Shown here one piece after another: positions 35,769 to 46,999 of a DNA stretch of 64,000 nt. The translations under genes and the position numbers were made by a program. The notes beneath the pieces were generated by a model. It saw only the letters and a program-made list of their open reading frames with translations, did not search any database and was not told the DNA's origin. Origin of the DNA: Isoetes taiwanensis (lineage: Eukaryota; Streptophyta; Lycopodiopsida; Isoetales; Isoetaceae); assembly GCA_021234155.1 (NCBI GenBank), contig JAJEKV010000001.1, forward strand, positions 20,108,112 through 20,172,111, read 5' to 3'. How positions within the stretch are numbered: position 1 is the stretch's first letter; every line of letters starts with the position of its first letter.

Positions 35769-36013
35769 CCATGGCCTATTTGCCTACTCGTCTGGAGCAC
35801 ATCGAAACCATCAAGTGCTCCATGAGCTACAATGATCTTGTTGGTTGCGTAAGAAAGGGTATTCATCTTGATCCCTATCTGCAATCCAAAGCTAATGGTG
35901 CTGAGATTCATTGCCTCGGGCTAACTCGTGTTGTGATCCACCTTATCTGGATTCTTGAGCGTGAGATCTATGAGCTGAATGCCATCACGTCAGCAGATGT
36001 TGATGATGAGTGA
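35769..36013 (+). CDS. Unrecognised open frame next to copy B
   Basis: From the methionine at about 35,769 the frame reads MAYLPTRLEHIETIKCSMSY and continues for about 80 codons to 36,013 with a charged, plausible composition (ILEREIYELNAITSADVDDE). It overlaps the minus-strand end of copy B by a few bases. It could be a terminal exon or an element-encoded fragment. No family is recognised. Confidence 0.25.
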
Positions 36014-36980
36014 ATCGATGATGATTTGTGCACCACACTTATTAAATATGTAAGGATGTATAAGCATACCTGATGTATGGAACCTGAGCAACTTGCTTAA
36101 TTGTCCTCGTCGCCTTGGTGCCTTGGTGCTACATTCTGGAAAGAGTTGCATTAACTCTAGAATAGTAAGTGCATCTGACCTGCGCATTAAAGTGGAGTAG
36201 TTACCAAAGAGCGCATCAATATCATCATGGGTATGTCCAACCATCATAAAACCTAGCTGTATTTGTTCAAAGACACCCAACCAAACAAGATAGGAAAGAT
36301 AAGAGAATAGATATCTATTCTTGTGCCGCCTGGCAGATTGTCTAGCGCAAGTATAATATACGGGTAGCTTCTTAAGTTGAGCATTTTGGCGTGGGGTTGC
36401 TAGAAAGTCTGGCCAGTCTTTGTTAAGTTTTTGGTTCTCAACGCCATGCTATTAAGAAGTGTTGATCCCCAAATACACTCGTAGGCGACCTTCTTCTCTC
36501 AAATGGCTCGGTTTGTCTTGAAGTATCCTCCAAAGTTTTGATAGTATGATTCAAAGAACCAACATGAAAATTGAATCATCCTTCCAAAGCTCAATTGAGA
36601 AATGACCTAATGCACTGCGCCATGCCCATGCATCGATTGCACCAATCACGCTAACTTTTAACCGTTCACCCCTCCACCGCATTTTGCTAGCTTCTCCAAC
36701 CTTGGTATCATTGTCTTGTTTTGGTCCATTTTATTATATATGATAGTAGGGGCCTGTTCAGTGGAGGCGGTGTGACAATGCTCTCAAGACCAATAAAGAC
36801 TTACGTATGAGATGCGGGCTATCATGTGGGACTTCCTCTCCATTTGCAATTCCCTTCTCTCCATCGGATCTCTTGTCTTTGCCATTTTTCTCTTTTATGA
36901 CAATGCATGTATTACATTTTGAAAAGCATAATTCTTTTTGGCTATCGCTACTTTAATGGTGTTCCTTCCATCCGCTCAAG
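35990..36980 (-). pseudogene. Decayed transposase-like gene with GHTHDDIDALFG motif (copy B)
   Basis: On the minus strand the same motif order as copy A at 8.4-11.2 kb appears: YNKMDQNKTMIP near 36,710-36,745, GHFSIELWKDD near 36,580-36,615, LDN near 36,335, RYLFSYLSYLVWLG near 36,275-36,320 and FMMVGHTHDDIDALFGNYS near 36,195-36,250. Frame breaks separate LDN from the following segment. Copies A and B are clearly diverged (GHTHEDVD against GHTHDDID), so they are not a recent duplication. The 96-codon frame at 35,990-36,280 is the best-preserved part. Confidence 0.6.
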
Positions 36981-38102
36981 AAAGAGGGCCGGAGAAACAT
37001 GCTTTCAGTCAAGTCTATCACACTAGCATCAACCTCTAAATGTATGTCCTTCTTGGTCAAGGATGAAGGTAGCCTTTTGACATTCTCCCTCACACCATCG
37101 TGATTTTGGATCTATGAGGCATAGTTCCGCAGGTCTCGATCTATGTACATAGATAGCACAACATTACTGCTGAGTGTATGAGATCTTATTTTCTTAGACC
37201 CCGTATTCCCATGCTTTCATTTCTGTTGTAACCACCCAAGAAAAAATTTCTCCACTCGTAGAAAGTAGACATTGGTATGTCAGTAGGCGGGGATAGGTTC
37301 AAATCGTATCGTTTTATCATAACACGTATTTTTCGTTTGATCTGGCACAAATTTGGCGTTTAATACGTCAAAAACTGGCTAAAAAATTTCGGTCGAAAAC
37401 TTTGGCGTGGTTAAAACAAGCTGTTTAAACTTCGCGAGTGCGGTTGGCGTGGCGAAATAGTATTTTTAAACACTTGAACCGAAATAGTTCAGCGTGGCGA
37501 AATAAACTGTTTCGCTGCGAAAACATTTTCGCCGTGGTTTAAGCAATCAAGTTAAACTACGCGAAACTATTTCCGGTTGCGAAAAAAACTGTTTAAACTT
37601 ACGCGCCGAAGATGTTTTCGCGTAAAGTTAAAAGTTGTTTTATTTTAAACTTTCTGAAAAGCATCTTGGGCCTTTTTGCTAAGGGAAAAAAACTTTTTGC
37701 GCCACTGTTGGGTCTATTTTGTGCAGGTGAAATATTATATATAAGGAAAACTTGTTTAGCTCTAGAATTCGCCTCGAACGTTGACTACCAGGTTGAGTCC
37801 ACATACTCTTTGGGAAACGGTCGACCTTTGAGGTGTGGGTTATTGCGTCCGGGGCGACGCCGAATTGTGAAGTGAGATTCCTCCTTCACGCGAGTTTTCC
37901 CGACCTTGGGTTCCTACCCGTTCCTTAGAGACCTATAGGTTCCGTCCTTCCTCCTTACGCTCGAACCGGACGCCGATGTAACATATGCGGCGATGAGCTT
38001 GCTCCTTTGGCAGTATATAGACGTCGGCCTTTAGTTTGGACGATTAAGGAGTCTTTACCCTTTAGCATACTAAAACAGGGACAATAATTTTAGATAGCAG
38101 CA

Positions 38103-38642
38103 GGGATGCCAGCTGGTCATGCATCTACATCAGGTGCCGCTCGCGGCCATGCATCCACATCCGGCGCCGCCGGGCGGTCATGCATCATCGTTAGGGGGTG
38201 CGCGACCATTGCGCTGGTCATGGCGGGGGGCCACGGGGAGTTGGAACAGCACGTGGAAGAATTATATGTCGAAATCGGTGGTCGAAAGAGAGGTCCCGAG
38301 TGGGGATTTGTGAAGGAATTTGGTCGTAATGAGTGGCAATGTGTATTTTGTGGGTACCGTCAATAAATGGATCCGCGACAAGAATACGAGCTCATCTTTT
38401 ACGGGATCCTAAAATTGGGGTGTAAACATGTACGGCATCTGCCGACATACGACAAGATGCACTTGAAGTGTTGGGTCGAAAAAATAATAGAAGGTAAGAA
38501 CAGCCAAGGGATAGCCAATGACCCGGACACCACAGTAAAGAAGAAGAGAAAAGAACACATCTCGAGGACGTTCCAACGAAGGGAAAAGGCCGGAGGAGGT
38601 TGGCCTAGGGCCATAGGGGGTAAGAAGGCGGAAAAAGAATGA
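38103..38642 (+). pseudogene. BED-type zinc finger fragment
   Basis: The first frame has two copies of GHASTSGAA, an acidic segment (ELEQHVEELYVEIGGRKRG), then WGFVKEFGRNEWQCVFCG, resembling the start of a BED finger (aromatic residues then CxxC). A stop follows; the next frame (38,367-38,642) has KLGCKHVRHLPTYDKMHLKC, a plausible continuation of the finger, and a lysine-rich tail with KKKRKE. BED fingers bind DNA in hAT transposases, which suits the hAT-like ends of this segment. No hAT catalytic or dimerisation domain was found after it. Confidence 0.45.
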
Positions 38643-38699
38643 TGAAATTGATGAGTGCGGTGATGTCTAGAGAGAGGAGGTGATGACTACCCTCGAGCG

Positions 38700-39050
38700 T
38701 CTATTGTAATCGTTGTATGAGGATGTTCAAAAACTATTGTAACCATTTGGAGCACTATGAATTAAAAGTAAAGTTTTTTTGTTACAAGTTTTTGTCTTCC
38801 ATATATTTAGATTACCTTGTGGAATTTTCCTTTCATGTATGATGTTTGTTTCATGTATTGTATGATGGTTCATGTAACGGGTTAAGTCCATGTTTCATTC
38901 ATTTGTAATATGGTTGGATCTAAGTGCCTAGATCCGGGTGAGTCATGATCGATATCCTAACGGATCTGAATGTCACTAGATACCACGATCCACTCTCCAA
39001 CCACTAGATAGAATTTTGCAAAAGCATGGGTCAATGGATATCAAAGTCAA
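38700..39050. other. No recognisable gene
   Basis: AT-rich flank after the BED-like frames. Nothing was recognised. Confidence 0.4.
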
Positions 39051-39051
39051 A

Positions 39052-39163
39052 GCATCGAGAATTTCCCAATCTTGCTCGTAATGGACAATGGACAATGGAA
39101 CTTAGCATGAAATGTTAAGTCCTACATTGCCCAAAGAGGCGGGAAAGAAAGACCGGGAAGTGC
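39052..39163. repeat. Foldback H, decayed copy
   Basis: Related to the hairpins at 40,205 and 40,370: GCATCGAGAATTTCCCAA, AATGGAACTTAGCATG, CTACATTGCCCAAAGAGG and AAGACCGGGAAG occur in the same order. Arm pairing is weaker here. Confidence 0.65.
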
Positions 39164-39488
39164 CATTTTGAAACTAAATCAATTGTCGAGCTATCTTATT
39201 TTATGTTCAAACTTACCCCAAAGACACGGGTTCATGTATGATAGTTCTTTCTATGTTTCTTTCATGTGTATTACAGTAAGGCCCCTTGCCTCGAAAAATC
39301 CGTTGGATCAGACCCGTTTGGTTCCCGTTGTTGCTTGCCTCTTCGCATGTGCGGAATCTTTCAATGAGAAGTAATCTTTTGAATGGGAAGGGGGCCAAAC
39401 AGCGCAAAGAAGGGAAAAGCGGACGATTTAATTTCCTGGATCCAAAAGGTTCACAAGGTACCGGGACCATTTTGAGAGGGAATAACTT

Positions 39489-39662
39489 TGGTATGCCAAA
39501 TTGGGCTTTGAATGTTATTCGGACCTATAATTGCGTACTCTATTCCTCTGGGTGGCACATGCTCTGAATACCCAAATGGGTTTGCATGGCATGTGCCACC
39601 CAAAGGAATGGAGGTACAAATTATAGGTCCAGATGGCATCCAAATGGCGATTTGGCATGCCA
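39489..39662. repeat. Foldback, 174 bp with long arms
   Basis: The left arm from TGGTATGCCAAAT through GACCTATAATT to GGGTGGCACATGC pairs with the right arm GCATGTGCCACCC, AATTATAGGTC and ATTTGGCATGCCA. The loop is short (about 20-25 bp). Pairing covers about 75 bp per arm with scattered mismatches. It is shaped like a MITE or a long RNA hairpin. Confidence 0.75.
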
Positions 39663-40082
39663 TCGGACTTTAATGACAGAATCGAAGCAACCACTAGGCT
39701 GATATCATCCGCCGCCACAATAAAAATAGAGTACTCAAAAACCTTGTTACCTACAATCCACCACCTTGCCAAAGGGGACGCGTACTCTAATTTGAAGTCA
39801 TAGTGATGCTCAAGGTTCTCCATCAATAGCAGGAGTTAGGATGTTCCATGATTTGGTGCCTAACAACCGCTATATAGATGGACAACACCCAGGCACCACT
39901 TTGGCTTGAAATTAGAGTGCGCCTCACCGGGACGTCATAGCAAGTTCAACCTCTAGAACGAACGATTTTTGCTCCGACTCCCATTGTGAGCCTCTTTGTG
40001 TAATATAACCTAGCAAAGTGACTAAGCTACATTGACACAGAGAGACTACACAAGAGAGTCATAACAAAGCCCGCTCTTTCTA

Positions 40083-40170
40083 GAGGAGGTAACAAGAATT
40101 TTGAGAAGTCTATATTGTTTTAAAAATAACAATATCAAGCCCGTGAGTTGACAACCATTCAAGAAAGTCA
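40083..40170. repeat. Direct repeat pair flanking foldbacks, copy 1
   Basis: GGAGGTAACAAGAATTTTGA, GAAGTCTATATTGTTT and GACAACCATTCAAGA recur at 40,537-40,615 in the same order and orientation. Between the two lie both intact H foldbacks. Confidence 0.7.
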
Positions 40171-40204
40171 CGCCTAGGCCAGGATGAAAGAGACCTGAAT
40201 ACAA

Positions 40205-40320
40205 GCATCGAGACTTCCCAAACCTTGCTTTCACCCCTCTTTGAACAATGGAACTTAGCATGTAAACTAAGCTGCATTGCCCAAAGAGGAGGGGAAAGAA
40301 AGATTGGGAAGTCTCGATGC
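40205..40320. repeat. Foldback H, copy 1 (116 bp)
   Basis: The ends GCATCGAGACTTCCCAA and TTGGGAAGTCTCGATGC pair perfectly over 17 bp. Inner parts (CTTTC with GAAAG, CCCCTCTTTG with CAAAGAGG, CAATG with CATTG, AACTTAGC with GCTTAGTT-like sequence) also pair. Confidence 0.8.
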
Positions 40321-40369
40321 CCGAACTCATCGGGCCACTAACATCCAATTACCTCAAGACTGGGTCCGT

Positions 40370-40482
40370 GCATCGAGACGCCCCATCTTTGCTTTCCCGG
40401 GTCTTTGGACAATGGAACTTAGCATGTAAACTAAGCTACATTGCCCAAAGAGCCGGGGAAAGAAAACGGGAAGTCTCGATGC
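40370..40482. repeat. Foldback H, copy 2 (113 bp)
   Basis: This copy lies 165 bp after copy 1 with the same core (GACAATGGAACTTAGCATGT, AACTAAGCTACATTGCCC) and homologous spacer (GAACTCATC, CACTAACATC), so the pair is a tandem duplication of a hairpin plus spacer. Confidence 0.8.
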
Positions 40483-40619
40483 TTGAACTCATCAATCACT
40501 AACATCTAATGAACCCATAATCGCAAGCTCCTTCTAAAGGAGGTAACAAGAATTTCGAGAAGTCTATATTGTTTGCCATGGAGAATATAAAGCCCGGTGA
40601 CCGACAACCATTCAAGAGG

Positions 40620-41930
40620 GTTTAGCGCTTGGCTTACTCCTTTTCGAAGTTTTCGCCATGATCTAATTCGCCACCGAGTGAGCGATGTCATCCTAGGGGC
40701 AAATTAGATACACAAAACAGAAAACTAAAGAGACTAAGCCGTGGTGAGAAGAAGTCTCGGAAGTCTCGAAGAGACTAAGCCGGGGTGAGCGAAGTTGGAA
40801 GTCTCGAAGTTAGAAGTCCACTAATCCTAATTGGCATCCGTCCCTAATTAGGATGTTCAAAAATCACTAACATACTTACTTTACTTAACTACAACACAAA
40901 CAACTCAATGCGCCGCAACCCAACCCCCAAAATGTTATTTAGACAAAAAATCCTCGCCAACGTTAGTTCATTCATGTGCATCCGAGATCTCGTGGAAAAA
41001 TATCAAAAAATTAATGTAGAGTAGCTCATGGGTTAATGTAATCGCCCGTGATCCACATTCAAGACTACTATCACCGCCTGTGAGGGGGGGGTACCGATTA
41101 ATGTCCGGTACCTTTTCACCTTCACGCGGTTCTTCTACCCCCATCCAAAGGTCCATTTCACGTTGTGTTTGGAACCGATGAAGCATTCCATCCCTCCCCG
41201 AAAGCAACCATAGCCGGCAAGGGAGGCATGCGTGATTGCATGTTGAGCATTGCATACCGGCGCGCCCGTATAATATATCCATCATTTGATGGACGTAACC
41301 ACGCCCATCATCCAATCCAACAAACATCTCAAATGCACGATGTCCACACCCTAAGGCATACCAACCAACTTGGGTCGATTTTCCGCACATACTTGACAAT
41401 ATCTAAAGTCTCCGTTCTTTACATCATCCCAACGGGATCGTCATATAGGTATTCGGGAGGGAGGTATGAAATACCCGCCCTTGGAGACTCTAAGGGGATC
41501 AGAATCTAAAACTCTTGATATTGTGCGATATGGTCATTGTCTATTCTCAACACCGTATTTTCCCTACCCAAAGCCGCAAGTCGATTCTTTTGTGTCTAGT
41601 AATTCGCAGCCATCTTGTCATGAGCATTTGCACGATCTTTTAAGACATTTTCCCGACAAAGTGAGGTTTCACTTCTTTCATTCTCTAACCGAGCCTTCAA
41701 ATCTACCTCATCCACATCGCACCGGCCGCTTTCAACCGACGCTACCTCTAAAAGTTTTATGGCATCTTGAAGCAAATAAGTTATAGTCGGGCTCATCACC
41801 AAGAGCTTTCAGAATCCTCCCAACCTTCACTCTTTGTCGCTACCACTGCCGCTTCCCTTGTTTCCACTTTCTATTGGCATAATTTACGACCTCCCTCTCA
41901 CAATCTCATAGTACACTTGCTTGGCAAATG
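40620..41930. other. No recognisable gene
   Basis: The 143-codon minus-strand frame at 40,968-41,399 contains cysteine pairs (CSTCNHACLPCRLW), but the pattern fits no finger I know. Shorter frames overlap it on both strands. The segment is inside the hAT-bounded interval. Confidence 0.35.
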
Positions 41931-41935
41931 CTCCA

Positions 41936-43866
41936 TCAATTCGTGGTTTTTATCATTGTTCCTTTCACTTGCACCCACCTCTCCAAAGTTTCTACCTCGG
42001 ACCGCAGGGATCTTGCAGTCATATGCCTTATACTTACCGCTTTCCCCGCTGGGCCGGGCGTCGTCGCCAAACCGCTTTTGACGCCTAAATTGGCCTCGAT
42101 ATCGCCAAAATCGGCTCCATGCGGGCAATGTACTGGGCCCATGTCACATGCAACTCCATGCACCTCTCGTAATTGTGACACCTTGTTTTTGGCCACTACG
42201 CCATTGCCCTCAACCTCAACAACTCTTTTCAAGACGCCAACTCATTCATCCTAGCATGTTCCTCTCGCTTTCAGAATCGTTGTGCCCTAACCTCTCGACA
42301 TCGTAGGTAGGGAAGGGAATACAAACTCATCTCCTTCTCTCCGAGTTCTCAAAATGGACGGCATCTCGAAGTCGCCTCATGTCCCCGCTTTCACCAACAT
42401 CTTCTCCCTACCGAGACTAACTCGTTGGTTGTTCGACATTCTTTTGGCATGGCACTAGACAAGTTGTGCAATAGTATTCCAGAAATAGGCTTTACGTTAA
42501 TGCGTGGAAATAAACAACAACTCAATATGACTTACAAATTATAAAAATAAAAAGTGCAACAAAAAATAAACATAGCAATGCCAAAGATGTTTTATTAGAG
42601 TATTTTTCGCAATTGCTCAATCAATATTTTTTTTTGGTTGCGCACAAGAGAGCTCATAAATGGCACGCTAAGCGTGACTTGGTCCAAATTTTGGTCAAGA
42701 TCGTCTACCGACCCAACTTGAGGAATCCAACTGATTCCGCTTTGGGGTCTTGTGCAATGTGTTGGAGAGCAATTCCTGTGTGTTCGCGATGGTGTTCAAG
42801 AGTCGGTTCAGATCAAACTTGCGTGCCTTTGTCAGTAGGGGATTCGCACGCTGCTTCAAATAATCGCACATGTTTCAAACCTCGGGTTTGTTCATTGGTA
42901 CCCATGGTCTCCAAGAAAGAATGCTTATGCAAAATCAGCAAGGTAATAAATAAAGTAGGCTGCCCCTAAGAGGTCAAAGTCTACCTTTGCATTCACCGCC
43001 TTCGCTCCATCTTTGTTTGGACCCCAATACAAATCATCGCGGCATGTAAGGATAGGCAAGCCTTTCATTCTCAATTGCCTTTTGGCAGCGGCATCCATGT
43101 TTTTGTATGCCCACCGCTTCACTTCCATTGTGCTCGCCTTATTAACCGTTCTTCTCCCCAACCACATATACCAATATAAACAACTGGGGTCCGTGGGGTA
43201 CCTCTCTCTTTCCCAAATTCAAAATGAAGCAAGACATTGCCGTGGTGCAAGTCCATGTGTAAATGGTGCTTTTATGAAGCTTAAGCAAGCCGCTTAAAAA
43301 TGACATAGTTAGATCACCCACTCTTTGAGCAACATATAACTCTTGCTTTTTCGTTGCTCAAGCTTATGGACGCCGACCTCGACAGTAGGTTTATACCCTA
43401 GTCTCTTAAATGCATGCCCGGCAAAGTCATTATCTCCATGATTCACAAAAAGAGATGCACAAGAACCCCATTCCAAAGAGGGAAATATCAACCCCGTTTT
43501 TACCAACCCGTTGTAGTACGGCCAATGCAGCTGTATGATAGACCCATGTCTAACCTCGCATTTGTGATTCCCTCATGTTTTTCATCATGGCCTTTACTAT
43601 CACATCAGGCCTGGCCGCATTCTAACCGCACGCCATCATCATTCGAAATTTAACACAATAGGGTTCGCCTTTAAGAAAACTAGAACCCGTGATATTGCAT
43701 TTGAATACCGCTCCATATGTTCCCCGAACCAATTCTGGTCTTGTTGATTATTTGAGAGTAATCCACCATTGCAAACCATATAGTCTTGGCATCCGCCCTT
43801 TTTTCTTGCTTCCCACTCTTTATCGGGTTTCACCGGACGCTTGGCTCTAATAGTCCAGGCCAACAC
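41936..43866 (-). pseudogene. Broken minus-strand gene of unknown family
   Basis: Several minus-strand frames look protein-like and lie in order: 43,639-43,866 (QNWFGEHMERYSNAISRVLV), 43,309-43,506 (EWGSCASLFVNHGDNDFAGH), 42,925-43,167 (MKGLPILTCRDDLYWGPNKD) and 41,936-42,232 (HGVACDMGPVHCPHGADFGD). A charged helix-like frame follows at 41,596-41,802. They read as pieces of one larger protein interrupted by frame breaks. I do not recognise the family. Its place inside the hAT-bounded segment suggests an element protein or a nested element. Confidence 0.35.
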
Positions 43867-43899
43867 TTTCTTAACTAGGTGGGGGGTTGATGGGTTTCC

Positions 43900-45480
43900 T
43901 TTCTAAGCTTTTGATTGGTCCAAGCCGTGTTCCATTCCACGCCTTTATCTTTCAAAGACTCTCTCAAGCGCCGACTAGTTAGATTTGCTACCGCATGTAT
44001 CATGTTTCCAGCTTGTAACGGATACATTGCCATCTATCCAAGCATACCTTTCGTAATCAATCTTTTTCGTGTTCTAGGTCTATCATTCGAGGCCCAAAAG
44101 CTCTTTCAAAGATCTCGCATGAGACCCGAGTGGAAGTCTAGCCATCCTTCTTCCGTTGTGGTAATCAACTCTAACTCGGATGGGGTGGCAAACATGCATT
44201 CGCCACAAAGCCAATTCATTAAAGGTGTCTTAGGTTGGACCATGGTTGTTGGGGTCTTGATCTTTTCCTTTGCATCTTAGTAGAGGGCTCGGCCTCTACA
44301 TTGATGTGGGGCTCGCTTCTACCCTAGGTCCTTCTCTAGGGCTCATGTGAGGCTCGCTACTTGTAGTCTAAGCCCGCCTAACTCTTTGTGGATTCATAGC
44401 AACTTTAGAAGAAACTGTGGTATAGATAGCTTATATGCCAATCAGTAGAAAAAGCAAAGATCAACACCTAAGAGTCTCGAAAAAAAAAACCGATTTTAGT
44501 GAATGTTAATAAGCCTTGAAATGGTTCATTAAGATTTTAGTAAACTACTAAGTTTCAAGCTTGACAGCTTTTAGGCACTCTACTCGGCCCAAGTTGAGGG
44601 TTATAGGCACTCTATAGTTTATCTATCGAGTTTGACAGCCCTAAGTTATATGCAATGCATTTTTTCATTCTCTTCCACAAGTTTAACTTATGATCTGATC
44701 CAGCCCATCGACTCCATTGGGAAACTCCTCTCAGAGGTTGGCAAAGACTCAACTCAACATATTGCATAAGACCACCTATCAAGTCACTTAATATTTAATG
44801 AAATATACGCCACTCCCTATATTAGTGATGGACTTTCACAACAACACCGCCAGAAAATAGGGTATATCTCATTAAATATTCTTTTCCGACCGACCTTCCA
44901 TAAGAGTACAACACCCACCCTTTAGCACCACAAGGACCAAGCCAACAAGCGCGTGAGAGGGCTATACATCTAAATGGGAGGTTGACCCTAGCAATCCTCA
45001 ACATCAGCAATGACACCCACCATCGGCATGGCACAATTAAATGTGGCACGCTGTGCAAGGGTCACCGCCCAAGGATCATTCCGAACTTCTAACCTAGCTA
45101 AGGATCACTTCTACCCTAACTACTACCGTTGTCGATGAAAGGGTAGGCAACCAAAATTTTTTTCTTATTTTTATTTCTATTTCATTATTTTTTTTCCTTT
45201 ATTTCTATTGCATTTTATTTTATTTTTTTTTTTCTTAAAAAAATCACCGATTCAACCATAGGTCGAGACGCTCGCCATCGTCACGCCCCTCAATGGAGGG
45301 GGGCAACAGGCAAGGGCCTCACTATGGAGGAACCCTAGACCTACAATTAAAAAAACAACAGAAAACTACCTAGGTTTGGCTAAAACTAAGGGAAAATGAA
45401 AAAAAAGGCAAAGGGGCAATGTGTTGTGGAGTTGCAGGCTGTGTGGTTTACCTTGTTCTCGCAGTAAATAACGCAAACGA
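43900..45480. other. No recognisable gene
   Basis: Short frames, then AT-rich and poly-T sequence around 45,160-45,240. Nothing was recognised. Confidence 0.4.
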
Positions 45481-45895
45481 ACAAAAATATATATAGAAAC
45501 CTTCACAGAAGTTTAAAACGCCTCGGCGCTTTTACGCGAACCGCCCTTCAAGGTAGTTTAAACGCGGAAGAATGGCTTACGCTAATAAAAAAAGTTTCGC
45601 TGTGAAGTTTAACCTTTATACTTTCGGGCTACACGCTGAAAATAGTTTCGCTGCGAAGTTTAACATTAAGGCTTCGCCACGCGAAAAGTCGGGAGGGATT
45701 CGCCAGTTTAAAACTTAGACTTCGCTTACGCGAAAGAAAGTTCGCGTAAGCGACACAGAAGGTTTCGCTTACGCGAAACTTTTTTTTTCCGGCCGGCGAG
45801 TATTAAATACAAAAATATGATTTTTCCCCAAAAATATTTTTTGCACTTTATAACGCCTGAAAAAAATAGTTTCATACGCATGTAACCTATCCCCG

Positions 45896-46690
45896 CCAGA
45901 GGGCCCTATGCCAAGCCAAGCAATTTTCTTTATTATTTAATATGACTTTCTTAACTTGCCCATTAACTGAACAAACATCTAGCATATTGTAAGAATATGT
46001 AGTCCTGTCAGCTGCTTTCATATTCCAATAGAATTTTCTCATTTGTATAATCTCGCTGGAAGAAAAGCTAGCACAACACCTCCGCAAGCAACACAATAAA
46101 GACTTAAAGTCTAAGACAGCACTCGCAGTGTTTTTCCTTTCGCATTTAGTTGGGAGGGGAGGTGATCGCGGAGTTCGATTTACCATATTGTATGGCCTCT
46201 TTTATGGGCCTAAATATTAATTACTATAAAGCACAAAAACATCAAGACAAACAAATTGTTCCCATTGCCACTAGTCCAAGAGAATCAACTGTCAAAATAA
46301 ATACCCCCTTCTATTGTAAAGGGCACATTGTCATGCATATGCTAGTGCATATGGTAACATGTGCTGGTATCAATGCAAGCCTGTTTTGCCATGGCAAGCA
46401 TTCATAAAGCATATGGCATATGTAAAACAAATTTAATTCCACAAAGAGGGAGCATCAATACAAAAGAAATGGCAATCATAACGGCATTGGCATCCACAAA
46501 TAAGAATATTCATAGGATCAAAAACAAGATATGATTTATAATCATCCCCGAGCTGCCAAGATTGCAAATTCTTCTTTGGAAAAACCACATTATGGTATTA
46601 TCCCTGTTATAATGCTACATATTGTCTCTCAATGCATTAGAACTATCATTGCAAAAAACCAAGCTTGTTCAACCATCCGCCGCTCCCCAT
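45896..46690. other. No recognisable gene; partial repeat Q
   Basis: AT-rich sequence with short frames. Near 46,597 the phrase CCCTGTTATAATGCTACATAT matches the end of repeat Q, as a solitary fragment. Confidence 0.4.
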
Positions 46691-46696
46691 TTGAAA

Positions 46697-46993
46697 TCAA
46701 ATAATAACAGTTAAGGCCATCCAAACCGCCACATTTACCATACATCTGAATGAGCAGGTTCCTAATAAAAAGACTACTCCGTAAACCACTTCTATTAATG
46801 TGCTGCCCTCTGATAAAGCCTTGGCCTGGCCATAACTTCTCAATAAATAAGAATAACCAGAGGCATCATTGTAAAATTCTTGTTCATCTAGAAAATCCAC
46901 TGCCTCTTTAAGCCTACCTTGCCTACAAAAGTTGGCAATAAACTCCTTGATCTTCTGTCTAGCCCTTGCATCATCGGAATTAGCTACCATATA
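46697..46993 (-). pseudogene. Pentatricopeptide repeat (PPR) protein fragment
   Basis: PPR proteins are organelle RNA-binding proteins built from ~35-residue helical hairpins. The frame carries RQGRLKEAVDFLDEQEFYND then SYLLRSYGQAKALSEG, the N-terminal repeats common in plant PLS-class members. Just after SEG, near 46,805, the frame shifts: the other frame continues HINRSGLRSSLFIRNLLIQM and YGKCGGLD, the MYGKCG block typical of L-type repeats. Sequence beyond 46,690 does not continue the array. Only about two and a half repeats remain of a protein that usually has ten or more, so this is a fragment rather than a gene. Confidence 0.78.
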
Positions 46994-46999
46994 GTAAGG

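Larger units (their letters stand above)
37288..45895. mobile_element. Segment bounded by hAT-like inverted ends, ~8.6 kb
   Basis: The left end reads CGGGGATAGGTTC and the right end reads AACCTATCCCCG, an inverted pair. The left end also matches the nested element at 23,850 over its first ~90 bp (GGGGATA, GTTCAA, TTATCATAA, AATACGT). Both subterminal zones, 37.38-37.65 and 45.50-45.80 kb, are packed with TTTAAACTTCGC/GCGAAA motifs. The flanks TCAGTAGG and CCAGAGGG match at 5 of 8 positions, which is too weak to prove a target duplication. It could be one large element filled with later insertions, or two separate ends in chance opposition. Confidence 0.5.

Noticed and set aside
41165-42254. 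Plus-strand gene cluster at 41-42 kb
   Set aside because: Plus-strand frames overlap minus-strand frames that look more protein-like, and no motifs were found.
45840-45895. Proven target duplication of the 8.6 kb segment
   Set aside because: TCAGTAGG and CCAGAGGG agree at only five of eight positions, which can occur by chance.
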